Assembly (NCBI GenBank): GCA_045544615.1
Contig: JAZPZI010000031.1
Span: forward strand, 7,990 to 71,989
Length of the DNA: 64,000 bases
Reading direction: 5' to 3'
Origin: CAKSFT01 sp045544615
Lineage (GTDB): Bacteria; Bacillota; Clostridia; UBA1381
Both the position numbers and the translations under genes were made by a program. This document shows positions 1 to 8,033 of this stretch, piece by piece. Each line of letters starts with the position of its first letter. The stretch's first letter is position 1. Under the pieces are notes generated by a model. It had not been told where the DNA came from. It ran no database searches and worked only from the letters and a program-made list of their open reading frames with translations.

Positions 1-32
1 TTTTTTTAGTCAAAATACTTTTCTCTCCGCCC

Positions 33-61
33 TTGATTTTATAAAAAAATAGTGCTATAAT
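33..61 (+). promoter_or_regulatory. sigma-A promoter of eutS-eutP
   Basis: TTGATT (33-38), a 17-bp spacer and a perfect TATAAT (56-61) lie 45 bp before the eutS start. The ribosome site GGAGGCGAGCCTC (92-104) contains a 5-bp self-complement, GAGGC/GCCTC, that could partly hide the Shine-Dalgarno sequence. Confidence 0.7.
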
Positions 62-106
62 GTATATTAGATAACTATTCAATTTTAAAAAGGAGGCGAG
101 CCTCAA

Positions 107-490
107 ATGGATATTACAGACATTTTGAAGTCGGGCGGCGAGAACAAACTCCGTATCATTCAGGAGCTTGTACCGGGTAAGCAGGTTACCCTTGCGCACA
201 TTATCGCAAGCCCCGATGCTATTGTATACAAAAAACTCGGCTTGAACCCTGATATAGACTATAACAAGGCTGCAATCGGCATACTTACGGTAAGTCCTGC
301 AGAAACTGCGGTAATCGCTGCCGATGTTTGCTTAAAGCACGCCAACATCGACCTCGGCTTTGTAGACCGTTTCAGCGGTACTGTTATCGTAACAGGTCTT
401 GTTGCGGATGCCGAAACTGCCATAAAAGCTGCAGTTGACTATATCGGCAACACCTTGGGATTCAGCGTTTGTGAGGTTACACGCACATAA
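107..490 (+). CDS. eutS: EutS-type microcompartment shell protein
   Basis: 127-residue BMC-domain protein matching EutS/PduU, the bent, circularly permuted hexameric shell subunit of ethanolamine or propanediol microcompartments. Recognised from the alpha/beta BMC core, residues about 25-120, with the turn GFVDRFSGTVIVTG and the stretch VSPAETAVIAAD. It is slightly longer than typical EutS (about 110-116). The start follows an AGGAGG site. The stop TAA shares its last base with the eutP ATG, so the two are translationally coupled. No other eut, pdu or grp gene is visible in the window, so this shell gene is an orphan here; the main locus may be elsewhere or lie upstream of base 1. Confidence 0.9.
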   Translation: MDITDILKSGGENKLRIIQELVPGKQVTLAHIIASPDAIVYKKLGLNPDIDYNKAAIGILTVSPAETAVIAADVCLKHANIDLGFVDRFSGTVIVTGLVADAETAIKAAVDYIGNTLGFSVCEVTRT

Positions 491-948
491 TGAAAAAGAT
501 TATCTTAATCGGGCGAAGCGAGGCAGGAAAAACCACGCTTATCCAGGCCCTGAAGGGCGAAAAAATCTCATACAACAAAACCCAGTATGTCAATCACTTT
601 GATGTGATTATCGACACACCCGGTGAATATATCGAAAGTAAGGTTTTCGGCGGTGCTCTTGCAATGTATGCCTTCGAGGCACGGGTTATAGGACTTGTGC
701 TGAGTGCAACCGAGCCGTATTCGCTTTATAGCCCATGTATTACCGAGCTTGCAAACCGTGATGTAATCGGGATTGTAACAAAGACCGATCACGAAAACGC
801 CAATCCACGTCAGGCTGAAGAATGGCTTCGCCTTGCAGGGTGCAAAAATGTATTCCACGTAAGCTCATACACCGGCGATGGCGTATGGCAGATACTCGAT
901 TATTTAAGAGAGCCGGGAGATGTTCTTCCCTGGGAGGAAACAAAATAA
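490..948 (+). CDS. eutP: EutP/PduV family GTPase-like protein
   Basis: 152 residues, full length for EutP/PduV, a Ras-like P-loop protein of ethanolamine/propanediol microcompartment loci. Visible motifs: Walker A GRSEAGKT (8-15), Walker B/G3 DTPGEY (42-47) and G4 TKTD (97-100). Family members have been linked to microcompartment localisation and, for EutP, to an acetate-kinase-like activity. Which applies here is not visible. It overlaps the eutS stop codon by one base and is followed by 78 bp before ireB, so eutS-eutP is likely a two-gene unit. Confidence 0.88.
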   Translation: MKKIILIGRSEAGKTTLIQALKGEKISYNKTQYVNHFDVIIDTPGEYIESKVFGGALAMYAFEARVIGLVLSATEPYSLYSPCITELANRDVIGIVTKTDHENANPRQAEEWLRLAGCKNVFHVSSYTGDGVWQILDYLREPGDVLPWEETK

Positions 949-1026
949 AGCTAACATTTTTAAGAGTTGGATGGCGGCTTTGAATTTTAAATTCTTATAT
1001 AATACCCAAAAAGGAGGTATACAGTT

Positions 1027-1278
1027 ATGGAATTCAATGAAACAATGAAAATCAACATTGACTATGATAAGGAAAAGGAAGTGCGTGAAATCCTCACAAA
1101 GGTTTTCGAGGCACTGAACCTCAAGGGTTATAACCCAATCAGTCAGATTGTCGGTTATATTATGTCGGGCGACCCGACCTATATCACAAGCCATAACGGT
1201 GCAAGAAGCCTTATTGTAAAGGTTGAGCGTGACGAGCTTATGGAGGTTTTGGTGAAATACTACATCAACTCACTCTGA
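1027..1278 (+). CDS. ireB: IreB family regulatory phosphoprotein (UPF0297)
   Basis: 83 residues, the usual length of IreB/YrzL (UPF0297). In enterococci IreB is a phosphorylation target of the PASTA kinase IreK and lowers cephalosporin resistance. Diagnostic segments are the N-terminal FNETMKI strand, GYNPISQIVGYIMSGDPTYI (about 35-54) and the C-terminal VERDELMEVLVKYY helix. The start is set by AAGGAGG (1010-1016). In many Firmicutes this gene sits with alaS and the ruvX/yqgF Holliday resolvase; neither is present here, so the neighbourhood has been rearranged. A TATAAT-like -10 lies near 996-1001. Confidence 0.93.
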   Translation: MEFNETMKINIDYDKEKEVREILTKVFEALNLKGYNPISQIVGYIMSGDPTYITSHNGARSLIVKVERDELMEVLVKYYINSL

Positions 1279-1314
1279 AACCAAAGATTTACTGTTTTAG
1301 GAAAGGATTTTTCC

Positions 1315-2070
1315 ATGATAGATTTTCATTCACATATCCTTCCCGGAATCGACGACGGTGCATCCTCGGTTGAGGAGAGCCTCGAGATGCTCAAATTCTG
1401 CAAAGAGTCAGGAGTTGATACTGTAGTACTCACTCCCCATTGCTACCATACAGAGGACAAAGATATTCGGGAATTTATACGGGAGAGAAATGAAAAATAC
1501 CGTATTTTAAAAGAAGCCATAGCCGAAAGCGAGGGAGATTTCCCCGAGATAAGACTTGGCTGTGAGTTGCACCTTAGCAAATTCCATGCAAGGTCGGCAT
1601 TTTTACGAGAGCTTGTAATCGAGGGCACAAACTATATTATGCTCGAGATGCCGACAACAAAGTGGGAGCCTGCAATCTATGATGCAATCTATTCGATTAC
1701 ACTTATGGGCTTGCGACCAATTATGGCGCATATCGACCGATATCTTTATGCCCACAAAAAGGATTTTCACAATCTCTATGCCTTTGACCTGGTATATCAG
1801 GCAAATGCCGATGCATTCCTGATTCCCGGGATAAGAAACAGAATGCCCTACTTTTTCGAGAGCGGGGCAATACATATTCTCGGAAGCGATATGCACAATC
1901 TCACATCACGCACCACACGAATGGCGGATGCGAAAAAGCGCATAATCGCAAAATACGGCAAAAACCACTATAACTTCCTTGCAAGAAATGCAAGACGGGT
2001 TATCGCAAACGGGGAAGCCGAAATCAGGCATTTTGAAAAGATGAAGGCTTTGAAAAAACTAACATTATAG
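1315..2070 (+). CDS. CpsB/CapC-type PHP-domain tyrosine phosphatase
   Basis: 251 residues, matching the CpsB/YwqE family of manganese-dependent protein-tyrosine phosphatases with a PHP fold. They dephosphorylate bacterial tyrosine kinases that control polysaccharide export. Metal-binding motifs visible are IDFHSHILPGIDDG (2-15), TPHCY (about 41-45), the ELHL segment near 90, MAHIDRY near 142 and GSDMHNL near 197. The start follows AGGAAAGG. No capsule genes or BY-kinase are adjacent, so the partner kinase is not identifiable. A strong terminator follows the stop codon directly. Confidence 0.85.
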   Translation: MIDFHSHILPGIDDGASSVEESLEMLKFCKESGVDTVVLTPHCYHTEDKDIREFIRERNEKYRILKEAIAESEGDFPEIRLGCELHLSKFHARSAFLRELVIEGTNYIMLEMPTTKWEPAIYDAIYSITLMGLRPIMAHIDRYLYAHKKDFHNLYAFDLVYQANADAFLIPGIRNRMPYFFESGAIHILGSDMHNLTSRTTRMADAKKRIIAKYGKNHYNFLARNARRVIANGEAEIRHFEKMKALKKLTL

Positions 2071-2075
2071 ACCAC

Positions 2076-2103
2076 AAAACCGAGGCTTGCCTCGGTTTTT
2101 TCT
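2076..2103 (+). terminator. intrinsic terminator
   Basis: Stem ACCGAGGC/GCCTCGGT with a 2-base loop followed by a T run, just after the CpsB-like gene. Confidence 0.9.
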
Positions 2104-2110
2104 TTTTCAG

Positions 2111-2139
2111 TTGACAACGGTTTTTTTAAATGTTAAAAT
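2111..2139 (+). promoter_or_regulatory. sigma-A promoter of the HprK-like/S26/TraX operon
   Basis: Perfect TTGACA (2111-2116), 17-bp spacer, TAAAAT (2134-2139). The first gene starts 31 bp downstream behind CGGAGGTGA. Confidence 0.8.
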
Positions 2140-2170
2140 TAGAATAGAATTTTATTCCGGAGGTGACGGT

Positions 2171-2872
2171 ATGCTTTATGCAAGGCTTTGCGACCTGACA
2201 ATTAAAATAGAGAATATCCATCCGGCTATTCCTGCCTGTTTTGGCGAATATCTCATTCCCGAGGCCGAAACTTGCGACATTTCACTTGCCGTCACAAAAC
2301 CCGAGCTTGATGCAGAATGTGAAAAATATCCCGAATACGATGCACTCTATAACGAGTTCGTGCTGATATTCAAAAAGCTCGTACCTCTCATGATTCCGTT
2401 TGGCATCTTCTTTTTCCACTCAGCAGCAGTATCCCTGGATAATAACGGGTATCTCTTCTGCGGAAAAAGCGGTCAGGGGAAATCCACCCACGCAATTCTA
2501 TGGAAGGACGTCCTCGGTGCCGAGGTTATAAACTCGGACAAACCGCTTTTAAAACTCGAAGACGACGGAATATACGCCTACGGAACACCCTGGTCGGGCA
2601 AGGAAAGATTGCAAAAAAACACCCGTGTCCGCATCCGTGCTACTGCATTTATCGAGCAGAGCAGTGAAAATTCAATCAAAAAACTCACATCTGCAGAGGT
2701 GCTTGCTAACCTTTTCAATCAGACGGTATATATTGCAGACGTCGAGCTGAACAGTTTGCTTATGTCGTACCTTGACAGGTTCTTGACCGAAATACCCTTT
2801 TACCGACTCTGGTGTAACATCTCAGAGGATGCGGTAAAGCTTTCATACGAAACATTAAAAAAGGAGATTTGA
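2171..2872 (+). CDS. HPr kinase-like (HprK-fold) ATP-binding protein, copy 1
   Basis: With the ATG behind CGGAGGTGA the protein has 233 residues. It resembles the HprK C-terminal kinase fold found in orphan or peptide-modification contexts (lasso-peptide PsmH-like and PqqD-associated HprK-like proteins), not true HprK, which is larger and has an N-terminal domain. Features: FFHSAAVSL before a Walker A GKSGQGKS (98-105), a SDKPLL strand near 125, and the family motif GTPWSGKE near 142-149. The substrate is unknown. Its stop abuts the S26-type peptidase start (2874), so the two are probably made together. A paralogue of the same 233-residue length lies at 42722-43423. Confidence 0.8.
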   Translation: MLYARLCDLTIKIENIHPAIPACFGEYLIPEAETCDISLAVTKPELDAECEKYPEYDALYNEFVLIFKKLVPLMIPFGIFFFHSAAVSLDNNGYLFCGKSGQGKSTHAILWKDVLGAEVINSDKPLLKLEDDGIYAYGTPWSGKERLQKNTRVRIRATAFIEQSSENSIKKLTSAEVLANLFNQTVYIADVELNSLLMSYLDRFLTEIPFYRLWCNISEDAVKLSYETLKKEI

Positions 2873-2873
2873 G

Positions 2874-3356
2874 ATGGGAGAAAAAATCCGATTTGAAGAT
2901 ATTGAGCACATCATCCGTGAGATGCTCGATATGGGAAAAAGCTTCAAGATTTCCCCGAATGGGTGCAGCATGATGCCCTTGATTCGCCAGGGCGCCGACT
3001 CTGTATACATAAAAAAGCCGACAGGTCGGCTCAAAAAATACGATATTGCTTTTTTCAAGCGTGACGACGGCTCATTTATTCTCCACCGTGTAATACGTGT
3101 GAGAAAAAACAGCTATGTCTTCTGCGGTGATGCACAGCTCTACCCCGAATCAGGAATATCCGACCGCCACATCATCGGCGTTGTCACCGAGATTGAGCGT
3201 GACGGGAAAATCTTCTCGGTTGATGAGCCCGAGTATATAAAATACTCAAAAGATGTTGTCAAAAGCAGATGGAAGAAAAATTATAAGATACTTCTGATAA
3301 ATAACACAAAGTCGTTTTTGAAAAAGACCGTTTTCTTTTGGTATAAGAGGAAATAA
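2874..3356 (+). CDS. S24/S26-like (signal peptidase type) peptidase
   Basis: 160 residues with the S26 serine signature GCSMMPLI; the catalytic serine is predicted at 32. The second active-site position reads FILHRVI with a histidine (71) where bacterial SPases use lysine, as in the archaeal/ER (S26B) type. No N-terminal membrane anchor is evident. The C-terminus (about 135-160) is basic and weakly hydrophobic. The family often sits beside HprK-like and PqqD genes in Firmicutes, suggesting processing of a small peptide, but no precursor was found next to it. One base separates it from the preceding gene; three bases separate it from the next. Confidence 0.8.
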   Translation: MGEKIRFEDIEHIIREMLDMGKSFKISPNGCSMMPLIRQGADSVYIKKPTGRLKKYDIAFFKRDDGSFILHRVIRVRKNSYVFCGDAQLYPESGISDRHIIGVVTEIERDGKIFSVDEPEYIKYSKDVVKSRWKKNYKILLINNTKSFLKKTVFFWYKRK

Positions 3357-3358
3357 GT

Positions 3359-4186
3359 ATGATAAGTAACCGCTTTAAAATACCAAGGCTTCCCGAAAGC
3401 TTTGGTTTCCTTACAGGCAATGCCATAAAAATCATTGCCGTAATTTCAATGTTTGTCGACCACCTCTACAAGATAATCCTGACCCCGATGATGACAAACG
3501 GCTGGCTCACCCCGGTTTTGGGTTCTGTCCTTGGTCCACATTATACAGCTTTTGCAGAAAAGCTTGTCCGCTACATACTCTCGGGTACCGGCAGAATTGC
3601 CCTGCCGCTATTTTGCTTTTTGTTGGCAGAGGGGTTTTACTATACGAAAAACAGGAAACGCTACCTTGCTTTGATGGCAATATTTGCCCTGTTGTCGGAA
3701 ATCCCCTTTGACCTTGCATTTTTCTCAAATCTGACCAAAGCACTCGGCACATTCCCATTCTATTTTGGGTATCAGAATATATATTTCACCCTGTTTCTTG
3801 GCATATGTGCTCTCTGGTGCATTGATAATGCAGAAATCAAATCGGGCAAGCCGGTTGCCGGTATTTTCTCGGTTTTACTGAAATTATTATGCGTTCTGGT
3901 AATTTGTATAATTGCAACCTTGATATGCTCCGACTATAAATACAGAGCTATTCTGTTTATTGTCGGCTTCTACCTGATGCGGAAAAATAAGCTACTCTCG
4001 GCAATCGTATTTTTGCTGATTTATGCTCTTTCATACCGCACGATCCCGTCGGTATTTATACTCTTCTCAGCAGTAATCTTACTTTTCTATAACGGAGAAC
4101 GTGGGAAGCTGAACATGAAATACTTTTTCTATTTCTTCTATCCCGTACACCTACTGCTACTCCATCTGTTGAGTTTGGTTATATGA
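3359..4186 (+). CDS. TraX-family integral membrane protein
   Basis: 275 residues with about eight hydrophobic segments. The N-terminal motif AIKIIAVISMFVDHLYK and the downstream RIALPLFCFLLAEGFYYTKNRKRYL are typical of the TraX family (acyltransferase-3-like membrane proteins; plasmid TraX acetylates F pilin, while chromosomal Firmicute members are of unknown role). Its start is three bases after the peptidase stop, so it is the third gene of one operon. The acceptor substrate is unknown. Confidence 0.85.
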   Translation: MISNRFKIPRLPESFGFLTGNAIKIIAVISMFVDHLYKIILTPMMTNGWLTPVLGSVLGPHYTAFAEKLVRYILSGTGRIALPLFCFLLAEGFYYTKNRKRYLALMAIFALLSEIPFDLAFFSNLTKALGTFPFYFGYQNIYFTLFLGICALWCIDNAEIKSGKPVAGIFSVLLKLLCVLVICIIATLICSDYKYRAILFIVGFYLMRKNKLLSAIVFLLIYALSYRTIPSVFILFSAVILLFYNGERGKLNMKYFFYFFYPVHLLLLHLLSLVI

Positions 4187-4187
4187 A

Positions 4188-4215
4188 AAAACCCACAGGT
4201 TTTCCTGTGGGTTTT
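4188..4215. terminator. bidirectional terminator
   Basis: Stem AAAACCCACAGG/CCTGTGGGTTTT with loop TTTT, between the converging TraX-like and aldolase genes. T runs occur on both strands. Confidence 0.92.
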
Positions 4216-4228
4216 CTGTTTTCTTGCA

Positions 4229-4876
4229 TTACTTCACAAGCTCTGTGTATTTTCTTGCAAGCTCTGTAATCTTTCCAAACTCTCCCGATGCTATCAGTTT
4301 TTTATCCACAATATTCGAGCCTATTCCAAAACCGCTGATACCGGCATCAAGGTATTCCTTCATATTCGACAAATCAACACCGCCGACTGCGAGGAATTTT
4401 ATATGCGAAAGCGGTGCTTTTACCGCCTTTACATAGTCGCTTCCCATATTAGTTATCGGGAAAAGCTTGATGAAATCCGCACCTGCATTATATGCAGCTA
4501 CCGCCTCGGTCGGAGTGAGTGCACCCGGGATTGATACAAGGCCACACTCACAGGTCTTTTTAATAATATCAGGGTTTGCATCGGGCGAGATTATAAACTT
4601 ACCGCCCGCACCGGCAGTAAGCTCAACCTGTCGTTCGGTCAGAACCGTTCCTGCACCGATTAGCATTCTACCCTCAAATTCGTCTGCCAAAAGTTCTATT
4701 TTTTCCGCAGTTTCTGTATCGCTCCCAGGATCTCGGGCATCATATGTAATCTCTAAAAGTCTTATTCCACCGTCATACATTGCCTCGGCAAGCGGTATAA
4801 GTTTATCTTTTTCCACACCTCTTACTATTACAACAATCTTTTCTGCAACGATTTTATCAATCACACTTTTCTTCAT
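4229..4876 (-). CDS. KDPG/KHG aldolase, copy 1
   Basis: 215 residues from the ATG at 4876, which follows GAGGAGGAAG; an upstream TTG in frame is less likely. Class I aldolase of the Eda family cleaving 2-keto-3-deoxy-6-phosphogluconate and/or 4-hydroxy-2-oxoglutarate to pyruvate plus an aldehyde. Visible: VIVRG (17-20), LLEITYD with the catalytic glutamate near 42, GAGTVL (75-80), GADFIKLFP with the Schiff-base lysine near 137, and the phosphate-loop motif AVGGV. It overlaps the preceding MBL-fold gene by 20 bp. It differs clearly from the second aldolase at 10291, so a distinct substrate is likely. Confidence 0.88.
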   Translation of the reverse strand: MKKSVIDKIVAEKIVVIVRGVEKDKLIPLAEAMYDGGIRLLEITYDARDPGSDTETAEKIELLADEFEGRMLIGAGTVLTERQVELTAGAGGKFIISPDANPDIIKKTCECGLVSIPGALTPTEAVAAYNAGADFIKLFPITNMGSDYVKAVKAPLSHIKFLAVGGVDLSNMKEYLDAGISGFGIGSNIVDKKLIASGEFGKITELARKYTELVK

Positions 4877-5663
4877 TTTCTTCCTCCTCAATCATTTCCC
4901 GATATTTTTTCTTCATCTCGCACAAAAAACGTCTCCACTCGGTCGGGTCGATAAACGGATTATTCTTCTCGCCTATTCTTTTGGCTTTTCCTAAAGTATC
5001 ATTGTTGCTTATATGATTCCCGAGCGTGATATCAACCCTTTCATCAATAAATGAATCAATCGCCGGGATGAACTTCTCCCTTATCGCAGTTGTGAGCCCG
5101 TATCTTACAAGGAACTCCTTCTTCATCGAATTTCTGCCAACTCCGCCGTGCATAGCCGCACGATACACTCTTTTTCCATCTGTTACGTCAAAGAAAAATG
5201 CCTTTGTGCCCGGCGTGTGACCCGGTGCATCCTTTACCAGAATTTTTGTATTCCCAAGTTCTATTATGTCGCCGTCCGAAATCAGAACATCGGGCTCAAA
5301 CGCCTCACGGTATTCAAACCCAAGCTCCCTTGCCCAGGTAAGGTCGAGAGTGCCGTTTGCATACTCCCTGTCCTCTTTGCCGATAAAGGTCTTTGCACCT
5401 GTAAGTTCTGCCAGGGCTTTTGCCGCACCAAGATGGTCATAGTGGCCGTGCGTGCAAATTATGTATTTTATATCCTTTACATCAAAGCCCAGCGAATGGA
5501 TGTTATCTATCACAATATACAGACTCTGCGGATAACCGGGGTCTATAACTATCAAGCCGTCATCTGTATCAATCAGGTGAGTTGATGCCGGATGAGTCCC
5601 GACAAAATATAGGTTCCCGAAAATCCGAAAAGGATTTATATATTCCTGATTCTTATTTTCCAT
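4857..5663 (-). CDS. MBL-fold metallohydrolase
   Basis: 268 residues if started at the ATG at 5663 (an in-frame upstream start at 5672 is also possible). Metallo-beta-lactamase fold hydrolase with THGHYDH (71-77) supplying the first zinc site, DAPGHTPGT near 165-173 supplying the next histidine, and GNHIS near 219 supplying the last. The family includes glyoxalase-II-like thioesterases, lactonases and N-acyl-homoserine-lactonase-like enzymes; the reaction here is not decidable. It lies 12-13 bp after the M20 gene and overlaps the aldolase, so a lactone or thioester intermediate of the same pathway is plausible. Confidence 0.85.
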   Translation of the reverse strand: MENKNQEYINPFRIFGNLYFVGTHPASTHLIDTDDGLIVIDPGYPQSLYIVIDNIHSLGFDVKDIKYIICTHGHYDHLGAAKALAELTGAKTFIGKEDREYANGTLDLTWARELGFEYREAFEPDVLISDGDIIELGNTKILVKDAPGHTPGTKAFFFDVTDGKRVYRAAMHGGVGRNSMKKEFLVRYGLTTAIREKFIPAIDSFIDERVDITLGNHISNNDTLGKAKRIGEKNNPFIDPTEWRRFLCEMKKKYREMIEEEENEEKCD

Positions 5664-5675
5664 GCCAATCACCGT

Positions 5676-6818
5676 TCATATTCTGCATATTACTGCTGCA
5701 ATTCTCTTCGCTGCCTCACCGAGCGATTTTTTCACCGCATACTCGGAAACGGTGTGAATGAAATCGCCCTCAACTCCGATCGAGTCAATGCACGGGATTC
5801 CTGCATAGGTCGCATCTGCCGCATCCGAACCGCCGAGACTCTTTCTTTTTGTAAGCATCGTCAGGCCGCATTCTTCATAGATTTTGTTCATCTTATCCAA
5901 AAGCTCAAGATTTCTCTTTGTAAGCTCCATTGCAGGTCTGAACCCGGTCTGCGTCACCTTTGTAGTGCAACCCGGAACTGTATTGACCTTTGCAAGCTCC
6001 TCAATCTTTTCCTTTATAAAGGTAAGCTCGTCCCCGGTCGAAAAACGGATATCAACCGAAAAAGTGCAGTATTTCGGCACAGTATTCTCGGCATCTCCGC
6101 CCGAGATTGTTCCGCAATTACAGGTAATACCGTCGCTGTCCTTGAACTTTTCAAGCTCGACGATTTTATGTGCCGCCTCAAGAACTGCACTTGCACCCTC
6201 GCTGCAGCGTGACGAGTGAATTTCCTTACCCGAGATTTCAAATCTATAGCGGATAATTCCCTTTCTCTCAAGAACAAGCGTTCCCTTTCTGCTCGATTCG
6301 CAATTTAAGAACGCCACAGAATCTTTTGCTTTATCTAAAATATAGTTTATTGTTTTTTTATTACTCAGGCTACTGTTGCACTCCTCGTCGGTCTGCAACA
6401 AAAGCCTTACAGGTCGATCACGAAATCCGCATTTTTCTAACGCTTCCATAGCCATCGCCGCCGCAACAACTCCGCCCTTACAGTCCATAACCCCCGGGCC
6501 GTAGATATTTGCATCATCTGTTTTCACAGCAGGTGTTCCGAAAGACCCAACGGGATGTACGGTATCAATATGACCGCAAAGTGTTACCGCAGATTCTTTT
6601 GCCGTTGCATTCATAACTATCTCGACAACATTTCCTGCCTCGGAAAGGCGAAGTATCTCTACCTCCCAACCCTGACCTCTTGCAATGTCAGCAAAATACT
6701 TTCCTACCGCATCAACGCCCTCTTTATGCCAGGTCGGGCTCTCTAAATTCCCAACATCCTCCCAGATTTTCTGGTATTTTTCATTGAGACTGTCTATTAC
6801 AGAAAATAGCTTATTCAT
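5676..6818 (-). CDS. M20-family metallopeptidase (amidohydrolase)
   Basis: 380 residues, the usual length for M20/M25/M40 dizinc hydrolases (carboxypeptidase G2, ArgE/DapE/CPG2 type). Metal and catalytic motifs: LCGHIDTVHP (about 80-89), GPGVMDCKGGV (about 107-117), the catalytic EE of TDEECNSS (about 146-147) and a late histidine in FIHTVSEY. The dimerisation/lid domain fits between about 185 and 295. Eleven bases separate it from the upstream alcohol dehydrogenase gene. The substrate (N-acyl amino acid, peptide or carbamoyl compound) cannot be read from sequence. Confidence 0.87.
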   Translation of the reverse strand: MNKLFSVIDSLNEKYQKIWEDVGNLESPTWHKEGVDAVGKYFADIARGQGWEVEILRLSEAGNVVEIVMNATAKESAVTLCGHIDTVHPVGSFGTPAVKTDDANIYGPGVMDCKGGVVAAAMAMEALEKCGFRDRPVRLLLQTDEECNSSLSNKKTINYILDKAKDSVAFLNCESSRKGTLVLERKGIIRYRFEISGKEIHSSRCSEGASAVLEAAHKIVELEKFKDSDGITCNCGTISGGDAENTVPKYCTFSVDIRFSTGDELTFIKEKIEELAKVNTVPGCTTKVTQTGFRPAMELTKRNLELLDKMNKIYEECGLTMLTKRKSLGGSDAADATYAGIPCIDSIGVEGDFIHTVSEYAVKKSLGEAAKRIAAVICRI

Positions 6819-6829
6819 CTTTTCTCTCC

Positions 6830-7921
6830 TTATCTGTAAATCGTCATCAGTGCCGACTTCATCTTCTTCTTTGACACTTCACTCTCATCGCCAATAGCAG
6901 ACGATGCACACATTTTGTCTGTGAATATATCAAGAGTTTTCTCCTCAACCGGAATATTTATCTCTGAAAGCGAAGTTGCAAGCCCCATACCTTTTAAAAG
7001 TTCTGCCATAGCTTCATAATCAAGGTTATTGTATGCAAGCTGAACTATCAAACCCATAGCTACCAACTCACCGTGTACAAAATCCTTTGCCTCGTGGTAG
7101 AAATAAGTTCTTACCTCTTCATAGAATCTGTGAGCGAGTGCGCATTGGTTTGAGCCCTTTGATATTCCGCTTATAATACCTGTTACCGCAATCGCATAGA
7201 AAACCGCAAGCTCAAAAGTTTTTGTCACTGTCTTTTTCTCGAGTGCTTCTGCGATTTCATCATTCTTCTCGGCATAGAAATCATACACCTTCTTTGAAAT
7301 CTCATACGCCATATCAAATCCTATGGGAACGCTGTCTTCGGTCATCATATACATTCTGTGCGTGATTTCTATCATCTTCGCCTTTGAATCCATAACACCA
7401 GCCCAGAAAAGTCTTGTCGGCTGTTCTATCATAATGTCAAGGTCAACGATTACGGCATCTGCCTCCTTCATAAGCTTAAGACTTCCAAGATGTGCAAAAG
7501 TTTTTCTGTCATACATAACACTAAGAGGCGTTGCCGCAACACAGGTGGCAGAAGAAGTCGGAATCTGCACAAGCCGTATATCTGCACGCTCTGCTACAAG
7601 CTTTGTTGTATCGCCTATAACTCCACCGCCAACTCCACAGACTATATCACATCCGTTCTTTTTGGCATAATCTGCAAATTCATCTGCATTTTCAAGGCAG
7701 GGTGTGCTCTTGAACACTTTAATTTCATATGCAACCTCCGAGTCCTCAAGCGCCTTTTTTATACTGTCTCCTGCAGCTCTCAAACCGTTTTCGCCACAGA
7801 TAAAAAGGGCTTTTTTGCCGAATCTCTTTAACTCTATAGCAAGATTCTTTACGATTGCCTGTCTTTCCTGAATATATCTTCCGCATCCGAACTTGAATGC
7901 GATATCTGAATTTAGTGCCAT
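6830..7921 (-). CDS. iron-containing / glycerol dehydrogenase-like alcohol dehydrogenase
   Basis: 363 residues of the group III metal-dependent alcohol dehydrogenase family, closest in style to glycerol dehydrogenase (GldA). NAD-binding GVGGGVIGDTTK (about 97-108), the QIPTSSATC turn, and putative metal ligands Asp in VMDSKAK, His in CALAHRFY and His in FVHGELVAMG are all present. It leads the operon dehydrogenase-M20-MBL-aldolase on the minus strand. The promoter at 7954-7982 and AraC-type sites at 7990-8019 precede it. The substrate is probably a polyol or 2-hydroxy-ketone related to the aldolase step. Confidence 0.85.
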   Translation of the reverse strand: MALNSDIAFKFGCGRYIQERQAIVKNLAIELKRFGKKALFICGENGLRAAGDSIKKALEDSEVAYEIKVFKSTPCLENADEFADYAKKNGCDIVCGVGGGVIGDTTKLVAERADIRLVQIPTSSATCVAATPLSVMYDRKTFAHLGSLKLMKEADAVIVDLDIMIEQPTRLFWAGVMDSKAKMIEITHRMYMMTEDSVPIGFDMAYEISKKVYDFYAEKNDEIAEALEKKTVTKTFELAVFYAIAVTGIISGISKGSNQCALAHRFYEEVRTYFYHEAKDFVHGELVAMGLIVQLAYNNLDYEAMAELLKGMGLATSLSEINIPVEEKTLDIFTDKMCASSAIGDESEVSKKKMKSALMTIYR

Positions 7922-7953
7922 AGTTTTCTCTCCTTGACTATTGATTTATCCTT

Positions 7954-7982
7954 ATTATAATGATATAATAACATAAAAACAA
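7954..7982 (-). promoter_or_regulatory. promoter of the dehydrogenase operon
   Basis: On the minus strand TTGTTT (7982-7977), a 17-bp spacer and TATAAT (7959-7954). The weak -35 box suits an activator-dependent promoter. Confidence 0.65.
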
Positions 7983-7989
7983 TATGAAA

Positions 7990-8019
7990 TATTGCTGAAG
8001 ATTTAATATTTATTGCTGA
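7990..8019. promoter_or_regulatory. direct-repeat operator for the AraC-type regulator
   Basis: TATTGCTGA occurs exactly twice, at 7990-7998 and 8011-8019, 21 bp apart, which is two helical turns. The pair lies between the regulator gene and the operon, with the inner copy 7 bp from the minus-strand -35 box. This is the classical arrangement of an AraC/XylS activator half-site pair. Confidence 0.7.
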
Positions 8020-8033
8020 TTTGGAGAGGTTTT

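Noticed and set aside
2087..2170. Longer N-terminus for the first HprK-like protein
   Set aside because: The extra codons cover the terminator, the -35/-10 promoter and the ribosome site; the ATG at 2171 has an excellent site and gives the same length as the paralogue.
2000..4300. PqqD or lasso-peptide precursor near the first HprK-like gene
   Set aside because: No PqqD-like ORF and no short ORF with a ribosome site was found in the gaps of this operon.
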